Positions 7,334 through 14,702 of a DNA stretch of 30,226 bases are shown here, piece after piece. Position numbers and translations under genes: made by a program. Under the pieces are notes generated by a model, which saw nothing but the letters and a program-made list of their open reading frames with translations, had not been told where the DNA came from and searched no databases. The DNA comes from Actinomycetes bacterium (lineage in GTDB: Bacteria > Actinomycetota > Acidimicrobiia > Acidimicrobiales > Palsa-688): positions 1 through 30,226 of the forward strand of contig JAKAXN010000007.1 in the NCBI GenBank assembly GCA_021816565.1, in the 5' to 3' direction. The first letter of the stretch is position 1. Each line of letters starts with the position of its first letter.

Positions 7334-8545
7334 TTGAGCCCACGAAGAATCTGGGGGCTGGCCGCCGTCATCGCCGTGGTGGCGCTGACCTTCGGCCACC
7401 TGCTCGGCCCCTTCGACTTCCTGACCTTCCTCCACGCCGGCCGCCGGGTGCTGCACGGCGAGAGCCCCTACCCGTCGGTCACCTCGGCGGTGTTCCGTTC
7501 CGGGCACGGCTTCGTGTACCCGCTGTTCGTGGCCTGGCTGTTCGCGCCCCTGGCGGTGTTCCCGCAGGCCGCCGCCGAGATCGTCTACGGGTGCGCGTCG
7601 GTGGCGGCCATCGTGGTCAGCTGCCGGATGCTCGGCCGACGGGACTTCTCCGCTCCGGCCCTGGTGATGGTCTGCTCCACCACCATCATCGGCCTGCAGA
7701 TGGGCACGGTCAACGCGTTCCTCCTCCTGGGCCTGGCCGCCGCCTGGTACTGGAGGGACTCCCACCCGGTGCTGTCAGGGGTCGTCCTCGGGGTGGCGGC
7801 CGCGGCCAAGCTGTTCCTCCTGCCGGTCCTGGCCTGGCCGGTGCTGCTGCGGAGGTGGAACGCCGCCGGCTCGGCGGTGGCCACGGTGGTGATCCTGGTG
7901 GCCGGCGGGGGGATGGTCGGATCGGAGAGCCCGACCGGGTACCTGCACCTGCTGTCTCGCCTGCAGGCCAACGAGCAGGTGAGTAGCTGGTCGCTGTCCT
8001 CGCTGTTCCAGAGCGTCGGCCTCTCCCGCACCGGTTCGAGCGCCGCGGCGGTGGCCGTGGTGGCCGCCGGGCTGGTCGTGCTCCTGCGCCGCCGGAAGGC
8101 CCTGGCCGACGGGCGGGTGCTCGGGGCCATGGTGGTGCTCAGCCTGCTCATGAGCCCGATCGTGTGGAGCTCGTACCTCCTGCTCCTCGCCGTCCCGCTG
8201 CTGCTGGTGGATCCCGGTGACGGGGTGCTGGCGGCGGCGGCGGTGGCCAGCTGGGTGCTGGTGACCCCCGACGCCGCCTCCACCGCCCGGGTGGCCGTCG
8301 GGGTGCTGCTGGCCGCCTCGGTGGCGGTGCTCGTCGCCCGCCGCCACCTGGCCGAGCTGACCCGGCTGGTCCGGTCCCGTCCCCGCCTCGGGGCCCGGTG
8401 GCTGGGGCTGGCGGTGCTGGTGGCGGCGGCGGTGGCCGCCGTGCCGTCCCCGGTGCGCAGCCCCCTGCCGGCTCTGGCCGCTGTAGCTGCCGTCGGGTTC
8501 CGGTGCCTGCGGACGGCCCGCCGGTCCCGCCTGCTCACCGGCTGA
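7334..8545 (+). CDS. GT87 (DUF2029) polyprenol-phosphate mannosyltransferase-like membrane protein
   Basis: A polytopic membrane protein of about 403 residues resembling actinobacterial GT87 alpha-mannosyltransferases, which use polyprenol-phosphate-mannose to build lipoglycans such as PIMs, LM and LAM. Visible features are an N-terminal helix, then GPFDFLTFLHAGRRVLHGE (Asp28 at the place of the GT-C catalytic Asp), SPYPS, FVYPLFVAWLFAPL, a conserved Lys159 in AAAKLFLLP, and LMSPIVWSSYLLLL, with 9 to 11 hydrophobic segments. The reading frame is open far upstream, but that part is antisense to Ku. I place the start at TTG 7334, preceded by AAGGAG (7317-7322, spacing 11) and TAACCT at 7294-7299. 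The start is the least certain part. Confidence 0.8.
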   Translation: MSPRRIWGLAAVIAVVALTFGHLLGPFDFLTFLHAGRRVLHGESPYPSVTSAVFRSGHGFVYPLFVAWLFAPLAVFPQAAAEIVYGCASVAAIVVSCRMLGRRDFSAPALVMVCSTTIIGLQMGTVNAFLLLGLAAAWYWRDSHPVLSGVVLGVAAAAKLFLLPVLAWPVLLRRWNAAGSAVATVVILVAGGGMVGSESPTGYLHLLSRLQANEQVSSWSLSSLFQSVGLSRTGSSAAAVAVVAAGLVVLLRRRKALADGRVLGAMVVLSLLMSPIVWSSYLLLLAVPLLLVDPGDGVLAAAAVASWVLVTPDAASTARVAVGVLLAASVAVLVARRHLAELTRLVRSRPRLGARWLGLAVLVAAAVAAVPSPVRSPLPALAAVAAVGFRCLRTARRSRLLTG

Positions 8546-8584
8546 CCGGCTCGCCGGCTGGCGGGTCGGCCCCGGGCCGTCCCC

Positions 8585-8590
8585 TACGGT
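8585..8590 (+). promoter_or_regulatory. Leaderless -10 box of ABC-F gene
   Basis: TACGGT ends 6 nt before the GTG at 8597. Confidence 0.5.
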
Positions 8591-8596
8591 GGGGAC

Positions 8597-10411
8597 GTGA
8601 CCGTTCTCGTCGATGCCGCCGGGGTGAGCGTCACCCGGGCCGATCGGGTCCTGTTCGATGAGCTGTCGGTGACGGTCTCGGACAGGGACAGGGTAGGGGT
8701 GGTGGGCATCAACGGCACCGGCAAGTCGACCCTCCTCAGGGTCCTGGCCGGCACGCAGGGCCCGGAGGAGGGCCAGGTCCGCCGGGGTCGGGGGGTCAGG
8801 GTCGGCTTCCTCGACCAGGAGGCCCCCCTGCCGGCCGGCCCGGTGCGGGCCGCGGTGGGGGCCGGGTGGGAGAGCGCCGCGGTGCTGGACCGCCTGGGCA
8901 TGGGCGAACTGGCCGAGCGTGACGTGTCCGAGCTGTCCGGCGGCCAGGCCAAGCGGGTGGCCCTGGCCCGGGTGCTCAGCCACCCGGCCGAGCTGCTGAT
9001 CCTCGACGAGCCCACCAACCACCTGGATCTGCCGGCCATCGCCTGGCTGGAGGCCTGGCTGGCCCGGTTCCCCGGTGCGGTGGTGATGGTCAGCCACGAC
9101 CGCCACCTGCTCGACCGGGTGACCAACCGGATGGTCGAGCTGGACCGGGGCCGGGCCTACGTCCACGACGGCGGTTACGCCGGCTACCTGGCCGCCCGGG
9201 CGGAGCGCTCGGACCGGGCCGCGGAGGCGGAGTCGACCAGGCGCAACCTGGCCCGGCGGGAGCTGGCCTGGCTGAGGCGGGGCGCCCCGGCCCGGACCCG
9301 CAAGCCCCAGGCCCGGGTCGACGCGGCCCGCCGCCTCATCGCCACCCGGCCCGAGGCCGAGGCCCGGTCGGGCGAGTTGGACCTGGCGTTCCAGGGCATC
9401 CCCCGGCTGGGGAGCAAGGTGGTCGAGCTGGAGGATGTCACCTTCGGCTACCCGGGGGCTGCCGCCCCGGTGCTCGAGGGGGCCAGGCTGGCCCTCGATC
9501 CCCGCGACCGGTTGGGGATCGTCGGGCTGAACGGTTCGGGCAAGTCCACCCTCCTGGAGGTCCTGGCCGGCCGGAGCCGGCCGTCGGCCGGCCTGGTGGA
9601 CACCGGCCCCACCGTGCAGATCGGCTACTACACCCAGCACACCGCCGAGCTGGACCCCGCGGCCAGGGTCCGGGACCTGGTGGCCGGGCCGACCCGCGTT
9701 CCCGGCGACCCGGCGGACGCCCGCCTGATGGAGCGGTTCTGGTTCACCGGGGAGCTGCCGTGGGCCACGGTGGGCACGCTCTCGGGCGGGGAGCGCCGCC
9801 GCCTGCAGCTGCTCATGGTGCTGGCCGCCCGACCCAACGTGCTGCTCCTCGACGAGCCGACCAACGACTTGGACCTCGACACCCTGCGGGCCCTGGAGGA
9901 CTTCCTGGACGGCTGGCCCGGGGCGGTAGTCACCGTCAGCCACGACCGGACGTTCCTCGACCGGGTGACGGAGCGGGTGGTGGTGTGCCGGGACCGCCGG
10001 GCTGAGGAGATGCCCGGCGGGCTGGCCGCCTGGATCGCGGAGGCGTCGGCTTCCGGCCCCGCCGGCCGGGCCCCCGCCCCGGGGCCGGTCCCCGCCGGCG
10101 GGGCCCCGGGCGCCGCCGGTCGGGGCGACGCCACCCCGGCGACAGGTGCCCCACCGGCGTCCCCCGGGGCGGCCCGGGCCGGCGGATCCCGGAGACCCTC
10201 CGGATCGGTCGGCTCGGAATTGCGCCAGCTGGACAAGGAGATGGCCCGCCTGAGCAGGGATCGGGATCGTCTGGCCGCTGCCCTGGCCGGCACCGCCGAT
10301 CACCGGGAGCTGGCCGCCATCGGGGCCGAGCTGGCCGCCCTCCAGAGCCGCCTCGACGAGGCCGAGGAGAGGTGGCTGGAACTGGCCGAACAGGCCGAGG
10401 CGGCCCGGTAG
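8597..10411 (+). CDS. ABC-F family ATPase (Uup/EttA-like)
   Basis: A 604-residue soluble protein with two ABC ATPase domains and no membrane segment. Domain 1 has Walker A GINGTGKST (37-45), signature LSGGQAKR (113-120) and Walker B LLILDEPTNHLDL (133-145). Domain 2 has GLNGSGKST (about 310), LSGGERRR (about 395) and LLLDEPTNDLDLDT (about 416). A basic linker between them (ARRELAWLRRGAPARTRKPQARV) is typical of the Uup branch. A Gly/Pro/Ala-rich stretch is followed by a charged helical tail (about 540-604) resembling Uup's C-terminal coiled-coil DNA-binding domain. ABC-F proteins act on the ribosome E site or, for Uup, on branched DNA. The role here could be translation, antibiotic protection or genome stability; the tail favours Uup. 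Confidence 0.92.
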   Translation: MTVLVDAAGVSVTRADRVLFDELSVTVSDRDRVGVVGINGTGKSTLLRVLAGTQGPEEGQVRRGRGVRVGFLDQEAPLPAGPVRAAVGAGWESAAVLDRLGMGELAERDVSELSGGQAKRVALARVLSHPAELLILDEPTNHLDLPAIAWLEAWLARFPGAVVMVSHDRHLLDRVTNRMVELDRGRAYVHDGGYAGYLAARAERSDRAAEAESTRRNLARRELAWLRRGAPARTRKPQARVDAARRLIATRPEAEARSGELDLAFQGIPRLGSKVVELEDVTFGYPGAAAPVLEGARLALDPRDRLGIVGLNGSGKSTLLEVLAGRSRPSAGLVDTGPTVQIGYYTQHTAELDPAARVRDLVAGPTRVPGDPADARLMERFWFTGELPWATVGTLSGGERRRLQLLMVLAARPNVLLLDEPTNDLDLDTLRALEDFLDGWPGAVVTVSHDRTFLDRVTERVVVCRDRRAEEMPGGLAAWIAEASASGPAGRAPAPGPVPAGGAPGAAGRGDATPATGAPPASPGAARAGGSRRPSGSVGSELRQLDKEMARLSRDRDRLAAALAGTADHRELAAIGAELAALQSRLDEAEERWLELAEQAEAAR

Positions 10412-10414
10412 CCT
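10409..10414 (+). promoter_or_regulatory. Leaderless -10 box of nitrobindin-like gene, inside the ABC-F stop codon
   Basis: TAGCCT begins with the TAG stop codon of the ABC-F gene and ends 7 nt before the GTG at 10422. Stop signal and promoter element thus share bases. Confidence 0.5.
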
Positions 10415-10421
10415 GCCCGGC

Positions 10422-10982
10422 GTGAGCGACCTGGACGCATGGGGCCCGCTGGCCCCGCTGATCGGTGAGTGGGAAGGCGACGAGGGGATCGACGTGTCGT
10501 TCTCCAACGAGCGCGGCATCGTGGCCGAGACCCCATACCGGGAGAAGACCACCATGAAGCCCTTCGGCCCGGTGGACAACGGCAGCCAGAGCCTTTACGG
10601 CCTGGACTACCGCACCGCGGCGTGGCGGGGCGACGAGGACAACCCGTTCCACACCGAGGTGGGCTACTGGCTGTGGGACGCCGCGGACGGCGCGGTGATG
10701 CGCTGTTTCATCATCCCCCGGGGCTCGGCCGTGCTGGCCGGCGGCCAGGCCGGTCCCGGCACCCGGCAGTTCGTGATGAAGGCCGACTGCGGCTCCGAGG
10801 TGTTCGGCATCCTGTCCAACCCGTTCCTCGCCCGGGCGGCCCGGACCAGCATCTACGAGGTGACCGTCACCGTCCACGACGACGGGTCGTGGTCCTACGA
10901 CGAGACCTCCACCATCGAGCACGCCCGGGTGACCGACGTGGTGTCGCATACCGACCGCAACCGGATGCGACGGGTCGGCTGA
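10422..10982 (+). CDS. Nitrobindin-like heme-binding beta-barrel protein
   Basis: A 186-residue cytoplasmic protein resembling the nitrobindin / THAP4 C-terminal beta-barrel (DUF1794, FABP-like) family, whose members bind heme and isomerise peroxynitrite or scavenge NO. The N-terminal LAPLIGEWEGDEG is a variant of the family's GxWxGxG, and PFHTEVGYWLWD matches the conserved HxExGYWR strand. Near the C-terminus, VSHTDRNRMRRV carries a His at about the place of the axial heme ligand. The GxW motif has an extra residue and the Arg after GYW is Leu, so heme binding is not assured. The start is GTG 10422, only 11 nt after the ABC-F stop. Confidence 0.62.
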   Translation: MSDLDAWGPLAPLIGEWEGDEGIDVSFSNERGIVAETPYREKTTMKPFGPVDNGSQSLYGLDYRTAAWRGDEDNPFHTEVGYWLWDAADGAVMRCFIIPRGSAVLAGGQAGPGTRQFVMKADCGSEVFGILSNPFLARAARTSIYEVTVTVHDDGSWSYDETSTIEHARVTDVVSHTDRNRMRRVG

Positions 10983-10994
10983 GCGGCCTTCCAC

Positions 10995-11000
10995 TAGCTT
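10995..11000 (+). promoter_or_regulatory. Leaderless -10 box of FKBP lipoprotein gene
   Basis: TAGCTT ends 9 nt before the ATG at 11010. Confidence 0.5.
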
Positions 11001-11009
11001 GGGCGCCTC

Positions 11010-11591
11010 ATGCGCGCCCGAAAAACCCTCGTAGCCGCCTGTGCCGGAGCCGCCCTCCTGGCCGGATGTTCGTCGTCGTCGTCGAGCGGCAGGACCGCAA
11101 CCGGCTCCAGCTCCGGTTCGGCCGCGCCCGCATCGACGACGGGAGGGTCGGCCGGGGCGGCGGGCGGCAGCGGCGCCGCCCTCTTCGCCGCCGGCCCGGT
11201 CCCCGCCGTCAGCGGGGCCGCTGACCTGTCGAAGGAGCCGACCATCAGCGCCGGCACCGGCACTCCCCCGGCCCGGCTGACCGGCCGGGACCTGGTGGTC
11301 GGCACCGGCACCGCCGCTGGGCCCAACTCCAAAGTCAAGGTCCAGTACGTCGGCGCCCTCTACAGCACCGGCAAGGTGTTCGACGCGTCGTGGACCGACA
11401 GCGGTCCGACCAGCTTCTCCCTGAGCGGGGTCATCCCCGGTTTCAAGGACGCCATCATCGGCATGAAGGTCGGCGGTCGGCGCGAGATCGTCATCCCGCC
11501 GGCCGAGGGCTACGGGGCGGCCGGCAGCCCTCCGGTCATCCCCCCGAACTCCACCCTGGTGTTCGTCATCGACCTGCTGTCGGTGTCCTGA
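11010..11591 (+). CDS. FKBP-type peptidyl-prolyl isomerase lipoprotein
   Basis: A 193-residue exported lipoprotein. Residues 1-20 form a signal peptide (MRARK, hydrophobic core, lipobox LAGC with Cys20). A Ser/Thr/Gly/Ala-rich tether (about 21-90) leads to one FKBP domain (about 91-193): VKVQYVGALYSTGKVFDASW, GVIPGFKDAIIGMKVGGRREIVIPP, EGYGAAGSP and PNSTLVFVIDLLSV. The aromatic and hydrophobic pocket positions of active FKBPs (Y, F/D, V-I, Y) appear kept. It would speed cis-trans proline isomerisation in proteins folding outside the membrane. It sits between the nitrobindin-like gene and the 5-oxoprolinase genes and has its own promoter. Confidence 0.93.
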   Translation: MRARKTLVAACAGAALLAGCSSSSSSGRTATGSSSGSAAPASTTGGSAGAAGGSGAALFAAGPVPAVSGAADLSKEPTISAGTGTPPARLTGRDLVVGTGTAAGPNSKVKVQYVGALYSTGKVFDASWTDSGPTSFSLSGVIPGFKDAIIGMKVGGRREIVIPPAEGYGAAGSPPVIPPNSTLVFVIDLLSVS

Positions 11592-11618
11592 CCCACCGGC
11601 CGGGCGCCGGGGTTCTGC

Positions 11619-11624
11619 CAGACT
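11619..11624 (+). promoter_or_regulatory. Probable leaderless -10 box of pxpA
   Basis: CAGACT ends 7 nt before the ATG at 11632. It lacks the first T of TAnnnT but keeps the A and final T. Confidence 0.35.
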
Positions 11625-11631
11625 GTCCCTG

Positions 11632-12402
11632 ATGAGCGGGATCGCCGTCGATCTCAACGCTGATCTGGGGGAGGGCACCCCCTACGACGCCGGCCTGCTG
11701 GAGGTGGTGAGCAGCGCGTCGGTCGCCTGCGGCTTCCACGCCGGCAGCCCGCAGACGATGGTGGAGACGGCCCAGGCTGCGCTGGCCCGTCGGGTGGCGG
11801 TGGGAGCCCACCCCTCCTACGAGGACCGCGCCGGCTTCGGGCGCCGGCCGGTGGACATGACATCCCCGGAGCTGGTCGCGCTGGTGGCCTACCAGGTCGG
11901 GGCCATGGCCGCCGCGGCCGGAGTGGCCGGCACCACCGTAAGGTTCGTGAAGCCGCACGGCGCCCTCTACAACCGGGCGGCCGTCGACCCCGGGGTGGCC
12001 GAGGCGGTGGTGGCCGCTGTCGAGGTGGCCGGCGCGTCCACCGGCAACCGGTCACTGGCACTCCTGTGCCCGGCCGGGTCCGAGCTGGCCCGGCGGGCGG
12101 AGAAGGCCCGCATCCCGTGGTTCGCCGAGGCGTTCGCCGATCGCCTGTACGCCCCCGACGGGAAGCTGACCAGCCGGTCGCAGCCAGGTTCGGTCATCGA
12201 CGACCCGGCGCTGGTGGCCCGCCAGGCCCTGGATCTGGCGCTGCGGGGGCGGGTGCGGACCAGCGACGGCACCGAGATCGAGGTCCCGGCCCACTCCATC
12301 TGCCTGCACGGGGACACGCCCGGAGCATTCGCCCTGGCCCGCGCCGTGCGCCGGACTCTGGAGGACGCCGGCGTCGCCATCGCCCCGTTCCTGGGCGCCT
12401 GA
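11632..12402 (+). CDS. pxpA: 5-oxoprolinase subunit A (LamB/YcsF family)
   Basis: A 256-residue cytoplasmic subunit of the prokaryotic ATP-dependent 5-oxoprolinase, which opens 5-oxoproline (pyroglutamate), a damage product of glutamine and glutamate, to glutamate. Family motifs are clear: VDLNADLGEG (6-15), SVACGFHAGSP, VGAHPSYEDRAGFGRR, VRFVKPHGALYN and SICLHGDTPGA near the C-terminus. Length is normal (about 250). The fused pxpBC gene follows after 20 nt, so the full enzyme is encoded here. Confidence 0.95.
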   Translation: MSGIAVDLNADLGEGTPYDAGLLEVVSSASVACGFHAGSPQTMVETAQAALARRVAVGAHPSYEDRAGFGRRPVDMTSPELVALVAYQVGAMAAAAGVAGTTVRFVKPHGALYNRAAVDPGVAEAVVAAVEVAGASTGNRSLALLCPAGSELARRAEKARIPWFAEAFADRLYAPDGKLTSRSQPGSVIDDPALVARQALDLALRGRVRTSDGTEIEVPAHSICLHGDTPGAFALARAVRRTLEDAGVAIAPFLGA

Positions 12403-12422
12403 GGGGCCCGGGGGCGGAAGCG

Positions 12423-13943
12423 GTGCGCATCCGGCTGGCCGGGGAGCGGTCCCTGCTGGTGGATCTGGGGTCGATGCCGGCCGTCCACGGACTGTGGCGG
12501 GCCCTGCGCGACGACCCGCCCGAGGGAGCGGTGGACGTGGTCGCCGGGGCGGCGACGGTACTGGTCACGCTGGGGTCGGGCGCCCACGTCCGGGCCGCTG
12601 AGAGGCACATCGCCAAGCTGCTGCGCCAGGCGCCGGCCGGCCCGCCCGAAGCTGCGGAGAAGGTGATCCCCGTCGTCTACGACGGGCCCGATCTCGACGA
12701 GCTGGCGGCCCTGGCCGGCATGGGCCGCAGCGAGGCCGTCCGGCTGCATTCGAGCGCGGTCTACACCGTGGCCTTCCTGGGGTTCTCGCCCGGGTTCGCC
12801 TACCTGGCCGGGGCCCCGGCCCCGCTGCACGCGCCCCGCCTCGGCACGCCCCGCACCTCCGTCCCGGCCGGCTCGGTGGCGGTGGCGGCCGGTATGACCG
12901 CGGTGTACCCGCAGCCGACGCCGGGCGGCTGGCGTCTGATCGGCCGTACCGACGCCGCCCTGTTCGACCCGGGCCGGGCCGACCCGGCGCTGCTGCGCCC
13001 CGGCGACCGGGTCCGGTTCCGCCCGGTGGGGCAGGTGGGGACGCCACCCCCGATGGCCCCGGCCGCCCCGGTGTCCGCCGGTGCGGGCTACCTGCAGGTC
13101 GTGGACCCCGGCCCGCTCACCACCGTCCAGGATCGGGGCCGGCCCGGCTGGGCCCACCTGGGCGTCCCCCGCTCCGGGGCGGCGGACCGCTCCGCCGCCG
13201 AGGCGGCCAACCGACTGGTCGGTAACCTGCCCGGGGCGGCGGTCCTGGAAGCCACCCTGGCCGGCCCGGTGCTGCGGATGGGGGCACGCCGCCGGGTGGC
13301 GGTGACCGGCGCGCCGGCCGAGGTCCGGGTGGATGGGCTACCGGCCCGGGCCGGGGTCGCTCTGGATCTGGCCGCCGGGGCGGAGTTGGCGGTCGACCGC
13401 TTCCGCGCCGGGGCCCGCTGCTACGTGGCGGTGCAGGGCGGCATCGTCTCGCCCGTGGTCCTCGGTAGCCGCTCCACCGACACCCTGTCCGGCCTCGGCC
13501 CGGCGGTGCTGCGGCCCGGCGACCGGCTGCCGCTGGGCGAGCCTGGGCCGCCCCCGGGCCCGGGCGGGATCGCGCCGCCGCCGGACCCACCGGGGCCTGT
13601 CGTCGTCGTGCCCGCCCACCCCGGCCCCAGAGACGACTGGGTCGGCCGGCGCGGACTGGACACGCTGGGCGGGGCCGCGTTCGAGGTGGCTGCTTCCAGC
13701 GACCGCACCGGCCTGAGGCTCCGCGGGCCCCGGGTAGCGGTGGAGCGCCCCGGGCAGCTGCCCTCGGAGGGCATGGTGGCCGGTGCCGTCCAGATACCCC
13801 CCGACGGCCAGCCCATCGTCCTGCTGCGCAACCACCCTACGACCGGCGGCTACCCGGTGGCGGCGGTGGTCACCGACGCCGGGCTCGACCTGCTGGCCCA
13901 GGCCCGGCCGGGGGTGACGGTCCGGTTCCGGCTGCTGTGCTGA
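12423..13943 (+). CDS. pxpBC: Fused 5-oxoprolinase subunits B and C
   Basis: A 506-residue fusion of two usually separate 5-oxoprolinase subunits. Residues 1-203 are PxpB (KipI): AGERSLLVDLG, VAFLGFSPGFAYLAGAP (116-132), RLGTPRTSVPAGSVAVAAGMTAVYPQPTPGG in part, and LLRPGDRVRF. A Pro/Ala-rich linker (204-221) leads to PxpC (KipA): LQVVDPGPLTTVQDRGRPGW, GVPRSGAADRSAAEAANRLVGN, RCYVAVQGGI, LGSRSTDTLSG and PSEGMVAGAVQIPPDGQP. With PxpA it hydrolyses ATP to open 5-oxoproline. The start is GTG 12423, twenty nt after the pxpA stop, with a G-rich upstream stretch; an open frame further upstream is an antiparallel shadow within pxpA. A urea amidolyase fragment is a less likely reading. Confidence 0.93.
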   Translation: MRIRLAGERSLLVDLGSMPAVHGLWRALRDDPPEGAVDVVAGAATVLVTLGSGAHVRAAERHIAKLLRQAPAGPPEAAEKVIPVVYDGPDLDELAALAGMGRSEAVRLHSSAVYTVAFLGFSPGFAYLAGAPAPLHAPRLGTPRTSVPAGSVAVAAGMTAVYPQPTPGGWRLIGRTDAALFDPGRADPALLRPGDRVRFRPVGQVGTPPPMAPAAPVSAGAGYLQVVDPGPLTTVQDRGRPGWAHLGVPRSGAADRSAAEAANRLVGNLPGAAVLEATLAGPVLRMGARRRVAVTGAPAEVRVDGLPARAGVALDLAAGAELAVDRFRAGARCYVAVQGGIVSPVVLGSRSTDTLSGLGPAVLRPGDRLPLGEPGPPPGPGGIAPPPDPPGPVVVVPAHPGPRDDWVGRRGLDTLGGAAFEVAASSDRTGLRLRGPRVAVERPGQLPSEGMVAGAVQIPPDGQPIVLLRNHPTTGGYPVAAVVTDAGLDLLAQARPGVTVRFRLLC

Positions 13944-13956
13944 TGCTGCGGTCGGC

Positions 13957-14616
13957 TCAGGCCCGCCACTCGGCGCTGCGCCGGGGACTGGCCTCGGCCA
14001 GGGCCCGGCGGACCCCGGCGGCGTCCATCTCGGCACCGTAGACGGGGGTTCCGGGCTGCTGGCGCCAGGACTCCTCGAGCGGCCCGGCGTCCACCGGGTC
14101 GAAACCCATCTCGTCGATGAGGTCCATGACCACCCGCTTGGCGTCCCGGTCGTCTCCGGCCACCGGCAGGGCCAGCCGGTCGGGGGCCCCGGCCGACCGG
14201 GCCCTGGAGTTGATGTTGTCGGCGTAGATGCCGTTGAAGGCCTTGATCACCGGTACCCCGAGCTGCTCGGCCACCCACTGGCTCTCGGTCTGGCCCTCCT
14301 CGATGGCGGCGATGCGGCCGTCGCGCTGCTGCGGGTAGTAGTTGCCGGTGTCCACCACCGGCGCCCCCGGCCGCCGCTCGGCGAGCGAGCCGGCGGGCAG
14401 GTCCGGCACGGCCCGCTCCGGCACCGTCACCACCACCAGATCGGCATCGCGGGCGGCCTCGGAGGCCGGCACGGCGGTGGCGCCGGTGGCCGACGTCAGG
14501 TCCTCGAGGGTCTCGGGACCCCTGGAGTTGGCCACCACCACCGTGTGGCCCAGGGCGGTGAGGCGGCGCGTCAGGTTGCCTCCGATGTTACCGGCGCCGA
14601 TGATGCCGATGCGCAC
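13957..14616 (-). CDS. F420-dependent NADP reductase-like oxidoreductase
   Basis: A 219-residue cytoplasmic protein with an N-terminal Rossmann fold, RIGIIGAGNIGGNLTRRLTALGH, and a following VVVANSRGP whose Ser-Arg fits NADP selection. The body (DLVVVTVPERAVPDL, VVDTGNYYPQQ, VPVIKAFNGIYADNI, LALPVAGDDRDAK, GFDPVDAGPLEESWRQQPGTPVYG) matches the family of NADPH:F420 oxidoreductase-like proteins (Fno-type, pfam03807). Members reduce F420 with NADPH or have drifted to other substrates. Cofactor F420 cannot be proven from sequence alone. GTG 14616 is chosen because AGGAG lies 6 nt upstream and the Rossmann strand begins at once; the frame from 14706 would add 30 non-conserved residues. Confidence 0.82.
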   Translation of the reverse strand: MRIGIIGAGNIGGNLTRRLTALGHTVVVANSRGPETLEDLTSATGATAVPASEAARDADLVVVTVPERAVPDLPAGSLAERRPGAPVVDTGNYYPQQRDGRIAAIEEGQTESQWVAEQLGVPVIKAFNGIYADNINSRARSAGAPDRLALPVAGDDRDAKRVVMDLIDEMGFDPVDAGPLEESWRQQPGTPVYGAEMDAAGVRRALAEASPRRSAEWRA

Positions 14617-14702
14617 GAGCGCTCCTTCCGGTACCCGGGCGCGTCCACGCCCGCGCTCTTCACTACCCAACCCGCGCTTTGCGCAAGCGGTCCCGGCTGC
14701 GG

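Noticed and set aside
7775..10579. 934-codon minus-strand frame under the GT87 and ABC-F genes
   Set aside because: Low-complexity Pro/Gly/Arg product and antisense to two clear genes.
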